A stretch of 64,000 nt of DNA from Acinetobacter pecorum (lineage in GTDB: Bacteria; Pseudomonadota; Gammaproteobacteria; Pseudomonadales; Moraxellaceae), in assembly GCF_014837015.1 (NCBI RefSeq), contig NZ_JACSPT010000002.1:1-64000 (forward strand), in the 5' to 3' direction. The notes beneath the pieces were generated by a model. It saw only the letters and a program-made list of their open reading frames with translations, did not search any database and was not told where the DNA came from. Below, in pieces: positions 59,797 to 64,000 of this stretch. Both the position numbers and the translations under genes were made by a program. Every line of letters begins with the position of its first letter. The first letter of the stretch is position 1.

Positions 59797-60348
59797 CTAG
59801 AGCAGGGCGGTCTGAATTCGCACTTTCATATCGAGGGTCTGTTGCAGAATATACTGCTGCATCCATTTAACCTGTTCACCCATAGGATTGACCTTGACTG
59901 CGGTATTCAGGAAGTTCAGATCAGGCTGACTGAAAAGCTGTTGTTGCAGGGTTTGCTCCAGCATTTGACTACTACTCGTCAAAGGTAATGCCACCAGATA
60001 GAAGGCTTTAGGATAATTATAAAAGGCATATAGCAAGTTAAAGGCTTTTTGATCTCCTTTGAGATGGCTGACACCAATTTCGTAAGCTGCATTCTGGTTG
60101 CTATAGGTGATGCCCACTAGAAATTCCCAATGACCTTCATGTAAACGTAAAGCAAACTGCAATCCGATTTGGTCTGCGGTCAGTTCATGTTGCAGATAGA
60201 TATTCAAGGGCTTGCCATCATCACTAAAAGGTTCTTGCAGAACTAAAATATGCTGCTGGTGCTGATAAATGTAGCCGGCAAGCTGAGCCTGTTCCAGGCG
60301 GTGTTTTACTGTGCTGAGATCAAAAGCGCTATAGGGCATAAATAACAT
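59797..60348 (-). CDS. Hypothetical protein
   Basis: A 183-residue protein not recognised. No signal peptide and no membrane segment. It is rich in Gln, Leu and aromatic residues, with an alpha/beta look (VLQEPFSDDGKP, then strands about 55-90, then helices near 150-180 rich in Gln). A terminator follows its stop, which supports it being a real transcript. Composition is like the core genes. Function unknown. Confidence 0.7.
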   Translation of the reverse strand: MLFMPYSAFDLSTVKHRLEQAQLAGYIYQHQQHILVLQEPFSDDGKPLNIYLQHELTADQIGLQFALRLHEGHWEFLVGITYSNQNAAYEIGVSHLKGDQKAFNLLYAFYNYPKAFYLVALPLTSSSQMLEQTLQQQLFSQPDLNFLNTAVKVNPMGEQVKWMQQYILQQTLDMKVRIQTALL

Positions 60349-60662
60349 ATATGAAAGGGCAGAGTTGAGCTTACTCTAGTAATTTTTCAACTGTTTGAGA
60401 ACCACTACTTTAGATTATTTTTCTATGATTTTATTGGTTTGTTGACAGAGTGCCCCTGGATAAATACTACAAAATATCCAAGCCTGCGTTATGCAAAACC
60501 TTGATTCATAAAAACTGATATTCATTATTGATGAATTTTTATATGAGCTTTTGATATATCAATATCATAAAACAAGCAATGGATAGGATAGGTAAATCAC
60601 TATAATGAATATAAATTTTCAAAAGTGTCATAAGTACACGTTTTTCTAAGCTGGTGTTGTCC
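60349..60662. other. Divergent intergenic region upstream of cysD
   Basis: 314 bp, AT-rich, must contain the cysD promoter and the promoter of the minus-strand hypothetical gene. No recognised operator, hairpin or small gene. Confidence 0.45.
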
Positions 60663-61577
60663 ATGTCGTTAAATGAGGAAAGACTTACTCATCTCAAACA
60701 GCTCGAAGCTGAGAGTATTCATATCATCCGCGAAGTTGCTGCCGAGTTTGAAAATCCGGTCATGCTGTATTCAATCGGTAAAGATTCAGCAGTAATGCTG
60801 CATTTGGCACTGAAAGCGTTTTATCCTGCAAAACTTCCATTTCCATTGCTGCATGTAGATACAGGCTGGAAATTCAAAGACATGATCACGTTCCGTGACA
60901 ACATGGCAAAAGAACATGGCTTTGATCTGATCGTGCATCAGAACAAGGAAGGCCGTGATGCGGGCGTAAATCCATTTGACTATGGTAGCTCAAAATATAC
61001 CGACATCATGAAAACTCAAGGTCTGAAACAGGCGCTGGACAAATATCAGTTTGATGCAGCTTTCGGTGGGGCACGTCGTGATGAAGAAAAGTCACGCGCG
61101 AAGGAACGCGTGTATTCATTCCGTGATTCTAAACACCGTTGGGACCCGAAAAACCAGCGTCCAGAACTATGGAACCTTTACAACGGTAAAGTGAATAAAG
61201 GTGAAAGTATCCGTGTATTCCCCCTGTCTAACTGGACTGAACTAGACATCTGGCAATACATCTATCTTGAAAATATCAAACTTGTGCCACTGTATCTGGC
61301 GGCTGAACGCCCAGTGGTCGAGCGTAATGGCACGCTGATCATGGTGGATGATGAGCGTATGCGCCTGAATCCAGGCGAAGTACCACAAATGAAATCGGTT
61401 CGTTTCCGTACTCTAGGCTGTTACCCGCTTACGGGTGCTGTGGAATCTACAGCCAACACCTTGCCGGAAATTATCCAGGAAATGCTTTTAGCGACCACAT
61501 CTGAACGTCAGGGCCGTATGATCGACCATGATGAAGCAGGTTCGATGGAAAAGAAAAAGCAGGAAGGTTATTTCTAG
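60663..61577 (+). CDS. cysD: Sulfate adenylyltransferase small subunit
   Basis: With CysN, forms adenosine 5'-phosphosulfate from ATP and sulfate. From ATG 60663 it has 304 residues and begins [18 protein letters not shown] like E. coli CysD; the GTG at 60654 is less likely. PP-loop [34 protein letters not shown] and the C-terminal [21 protein letters not shown] are clear. A repeat-bearing gap of 149 bp separates it from cysN. Confidence 0.96.
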   Translation: MSLNEERLTHLKQLEAESIHIIREVAAEFENPVMLYSIGKDSAVMLHLALKAFYPAKLPFPLLHVDTGWKFKDMITFRDNMAKEHGFDLIVHQNKEGRDAGVNPFDYGSSKYTDIMKTQGLKQALDKYQFDAAFGGARRDEEKSRAKERVYSFRDSKHRWDPKNQRPELWNLYNGKVNKGESIRVFPLSNWTELDIWQYIYLENIKLVPLYLAAERPVVERNGTLIMVDDERMRLNPGEVPQMKSVRFRTLGCYPLTGAVESTANTLPEIIQEMLLATTSERQGRMIDHDEAGSMEKKKQEGYF

Positions 61578-61586
61578 AGTCTCGTA

Positions 61587-61675
61587 ATCTCCCCCTAACC
61601 CCTTCTTTAGAAAAGAGGGGGGAACTCCAGAAATTGATTGGAGGAAAGTCCTCCTTTATTAAAGGAGGATTTAGG
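61587..61675. repeat. Two-hairpin repeat in the cysD-cysN gap
   Basis: Contains an imperfect CCCCTTCTTT/AAAAGAGGGG hairpin (about 61600-61621) and a perfect 9-bp stem TCCTCCTTT-ATT-AAAGGAGGA at 61649-61669, followed by TTTAGG. In style it matches the repeats at 2735-2812 and near 8700-8916. It lies between two genes that are normally tightly linked. Confidence 0.6.
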
Positions 61676-61726
61676 TGGATTTAAAGATTAGCAACCGATT
61701 TCAACGTATTTGTGGAGCTTTGAGCA

Positions 61727-63340
61727 ATGTCTCATCAATCTGATTTAATCAGCCAAGATATCTTGGGTTATTTGAAACAACATGAAAATAAAGACTTATT
61801 GCGTTTCCTGACGTGCGGTAACGTAGATGATGGTAAATCAACTTTAATTGGTCGTCTGCTTTACGATTCAAAACTGATTTATGAAGATCAGCTGCAGGCA
61901 GTTACCCGTGACTCGAAAAAAGTCGGTACCACTGGCGATGCACCTGATCTGGCGCTTCTTGTAGATGGTTTACAGGCCGAACGTGAGCAGGGCATTACTA
62001 TTGATGTGGCTTACCGTTATTTCTCGACTGAAAAACGTAAGTTCATTATTGCTGATACACCGGGACACGAACAGTACACCCGTAACATGGCGACAGGTGC
62101 GTCGACAGCAGATCTTGCGATCATCCTGATTGATGCGCGTTACGGCGTGCAGACTCAAACCCGCCGTCACTCATTTATTGCGAGTCTTTTAGGAATTCAT
62201 AATATCGTAGTGGCCGTGAACAAGATGGACTTGGTTGAATTTTCTGAAGCACGCTTCAATGAAATTCAGGCAGAGTACAACAAGTTCATTGAACAGTTGG
62301 GTGAACGTAAGCCTGAAAATATTATTTTCACGCCAATTTCTGCACTCAACGGTGATAACGTCGTTAACAAATCACCAAATACGCCGTGGTACCAAGGTCA
62401 AACCTTAATGGAGACTTTGGAGACTGTTGAAATTACGCGTAATACCAGCAAAGATGAATTCCGTTTTCCGGTTCAGTATGTGAACCGTCCGAACCTCGAC
62501 TTCCGTGGTTTCTGCGGTACGATCGCTCTGGGCGAAATAAAAGTTGGTGATGAGATTGTTGCCCTGCCATCTGGCAAGAAATCAACAGTCAAAGAAATCG
62601 TCACTTTTGATGGTAATCTGGATCACGCTGTTGCGGGGCAAGCCATTACTTTAACTTTGAATGATGAAATTGATATTTCACGTGGTAACATTCTCGTTAA
62701 AGCGGGTGAGCAGCCTTTAATTTCACGTTCTGCGCGAGCCTCAGTGGTTTGGATGAATGATCAGCCGCTAGTCATTGGCAAACTTTATAACGTGAAGTTC
62801 GGTACTCAGACCATTCCAGCAAAAGTTGCGAAAATTCACTACCGTACCAATGTCAACACATTGGAAAAAATGGAAGTTGAGCAGCTGGAGTTGAATGCAA
62901 TTGCTGATGTCACCATCGAATTTGATGCGCCAGTGGTATTCGACCGTTATCAGGATAGCCGTTACACCGGCTCATTCATCTTTATTGACCGTCTAAGCAA
63001 CGTGACTGTTGGTGCGGGAATGGTTGAAGCGACAGTGGAGTGGACTGCGCACAACGAGCCTGTAACGGCTGAAACGCGTGCTGCGCGTTTAGGTCAGAAA
63101 CCTGCTGCGGTAACTGTGTCTGCTAAAGCGCTTGAAAATGCTCAAGCTCTTGAAAGCCTGCTGATCCAGCAAGGTGTAGTTGCGATTGCGAAAGCAGGTC
63201 TTTCAGCTGATCAAGTTACGCTAGTGCGTGAAACCGGTGTAGTTGTAGTAACTGATGCAACTGAAGGTACAGATGTTACTTTTGCTCAGGAGTCTGCTGA
63301 AGAACTTGCTGAAAAGATTGTTGAATTGGTTCGTCTATAA
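61727..63340 (+). CDS. cysN: Sulfate adenylyltransferase large subunit (GTPase)
   Basis: GTP-binding subunit that drives sulfate activation by CysD. The 537 residues have the G-domain motifs [24 protein letters not shown] and VNKMDL, and EF-Tu-like beta barrels up to about 470. E. coli CysN is 475 residues; here about 65 additional C-terminal residues follow (about 473-537), an Ala/Val-rich segment without a P-loop, so there is no fused APS kinase. GGAG precedes the ATG. Terminator downstream. Confidence 0.95.
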   Translation: MSHQSDLISQDILGYLKQHENKDLLRFLTCGNVDDGKSTLIGRLLYDSKLIYEDQLQAVTRDSKKVGTTGDAPDLALLVDGLQAEREQGITIDVAYRYFSTEKRKFIIADTPGHEQYTRNMATGASTADLAIILIDARYGVQTQTRRHSFIASLLGIHNIVVAVNKMDLVEFSEARFNEIQAEYNKFIEQLGERKPENIIFTPISALNGDNVVNKSPNTPWYQGQTLMETLETVEITRNTSKDEFRFPVQYVNRPNLDFRGFCGTIALGEIKVGDEIVALPSGKKSTVKEIVTFDGNLDHAVAGQAITLTLNDEIDISRGNILVKAGEQPLISRSARASVVWMNDQPLVIGKLYNVKFGTQTIPAKVAKIHYRTNVNTLEKMEVEQLELNAIADVTIEFDAPVVFDRYQDSRYTGSFIFIDRLSNVTVGAGMVEATVEWTAHNEPVTAETRAARLGQKPAAVTVSAKALENAQALESLLIQQGVVAIAKAGLSADQVTLVRETGVVVVTDATEGTDVTFAQESAEELAEKIVELVRL

Positions 63341-63357
63341 GACTGGACTGGTTTTAG

Positions 63358-63385
63358 AGAAACCCGCTGTAAAGCGGGTTTTTTA
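63358..63385 (+). terminator. Terminator after cysN
   Basis: AAACCCGC-TGTAAA-GCGGGTTTTTTAT. Confidence 0.9.
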
Positions 63386-63485
63386 TTGCCTAAATTTTGT
63401 TTGCATGAAAATCATTCGATTAGTCAAAATGTGATCTTTCAATTTACTAGTCAATTAATACAATGCTCCATAAATGGGGGTATTT

Positions 63486-63756
63486 ATGAAAAAATTATTA
63501 TTACTGGTTGGTGTGTGTAGCTTTTGGAGCTGAAGCCAAACAGAGTAGTCAAAGTGTTGAAGCGATCAAGCAGAAAATTATTAAAGAGTCGATTGAGAGT
63601 TATCCGGGCAATTGTCCATGCCCTTACAATACTGCACGTAATGGCAGCCGTTGTGGGAAACGCAGTGCTTATAACCGCGCTGGTGGATATGCACCACTTT
63701 GTTATCCGGAAGATGTAAGTGAAAAGATGATAAAAAATTTTTTGAGTCGGAAATAA
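63486..63756 (+). pseudogene. Small secreted Cys-rich protein with frameshifted signal peptide
   Basis: The ATG at 63486, preceded by TGGGGG, opens MKKLLLLVGVC, a classic signal-peptide start, but hits a stop at 63531-63533. In the +1 frame the sequence continues FGAEAKQSSQS..., giving AEA as a signal-peptidase site, then GNCPCPYNTARNGSRCG and GGYAPLCYPEDV. The two frames would join if the tract GGTGTGTGTAG (63510-63520) carried one more GT, or lost one base. The mature part (about 65 residues, four Cys) matches a small family of secreted Cys-rich proteins of unknown function that I recall having seen elsewhere, without being able to name it. It is either a sequencing error, a mutation, or a reversible GT-repeat switch. 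Confidence 0.65.
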
Positions 63757-64000
63757 TTAAGAGTTAATCTGTTAAAAAAGAGAAATTGAAATGTTGTACT
63801 TTAATTTAAATGGGGTAAAAGGTGAACAAAATAATAATCAACCATTTTTATAAGAATGGGATGGAAGAATATCACTCTCCATTGATGGATTATGCATATC
63901 AATTTGAAAGAAAATTAATTTATAACACTTTCTTCTTATCAAAAGCTTGAATGTTATAAACATGATATTAAACATGGTAAAAGAAAACTATTGAGGTTGA
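63757..64000. other. Right-edge AT-rich region
   Basis: Very AT-rich; two short frames (about 20 and 42 codons) have no family support. Nothing else recognised before the window edge. Confidence 0.4.

Noticed and set aside
59674..59988. 104-codon plus-strand frame
   Set aside because: It crosses the terminator at 59747-59780 and is antisense to the 183-residue minus-strand gene.
63822..63950. 42-codon frame starting at a GTG near the right edge
   Set aside because: GGGG lies at plausible distance but the product matches nothing and the region is AT-rich intergenic-like DNA; not enough to call.

Overview
The window reads as a chromosomal segment of an Acinetobacter-type gammaproteobacterium. 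The evidence is the set of gene neighbourhoods: a rubredoxin - rubredoxin reductase - esterase - oxyR cluster (the rubAB-estB-oxyR arrangement known from Acinetobacter ADP1), mtgA next to ppk, gltA divergent from sdhCDAB-sucAB-lpd-sucCD, a TesA/YbbA/YbbP divergon, AT-leaning intergenic DNA and many short Rho-independent terminators. No insertion sequence, prophage, rRNA operon or CRISPR array is visible; there is one tRNA (elongator Met).

Layout. 1-2763: an AT-rich block with a dyad operator-like site and one large gene, an RloC/PrrC-like ATPase with a zinc-hook CxxC and an anticodon-nuclease-like R-x3-E...H signature; this is the accessory, defence-like part of the window. 2815-11353: metH (minus), a PiT-type phosphate transporter behind a clear Pho box, an unrecognised 513-residue protein and a rhomboid protease. 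11512-18107: nfuA, a Fur-box-preceded TonB-dependent receptor, a two-gene minus operon (unknown plus alpha/beta hydrolase), a beta-carbonic anhydrase and tesA. 18110-25124: ybbA-ybbP export system, second rhomboid, mtgA, ppk1. 25378-28730: oxyR, estB, rubB, rubA (all minus; rubA is only 54 codons). 29231-38949: apt, yqiA-like esterase, lysS, a probable small RNA, trpS, a DUF808 membrane protein, a YpfJ-type zinc peptidase, a small membrane protein, a CPA1 Na+/H+ antiporter, an alkyltransferase-like protein and a UspA protein. 39190-42569: lipoprotein, tRNA-Met, nadE, a Vgr-related zincin-like protein. 42719-57037: the TCA-cycle block (gltA; sdhCDAB; sucAB-lpd; sucCD). 57104-60348: flotillin pair yqiK/yqiJ and an unknown protein. 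60663-63340: cysD and cysN. 63486-63756: a small secreted cysteine-rich protein whose signal peptide is out of frame.

How the parts connect. gltA, sdhCDAB, sucAB, lpd and sucCD supply citrate synthase, succinate dehydrogenase, 2-oxoglutarate dehydrogenase and succinyl-CoA synthetase, split into units by terminators after sdhB and lpd. The phosphate transporter and polyphosphate kinase are both preceded by Pho-box-like sequence, suggesting shared phosphate control. RubA/RubB form the electron chain used by alkane hydroxylases, although no hydroxylase gene lies here. CysD/CysN activate sulfate; they are separated by a repeat-bearing gap. Several intergenic regions carry GC-rich hairpin repeats of one family.

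The best candidates for something new are the RloC-like gene at the left edge, the small-RNA candidate between lysS and trpS, the Vgr-related zincin-like gene, and the GT-tract frameshift in the right-hand secreted protein gene. All functional calls are by recognition of sequence motifs; no database search was possible.
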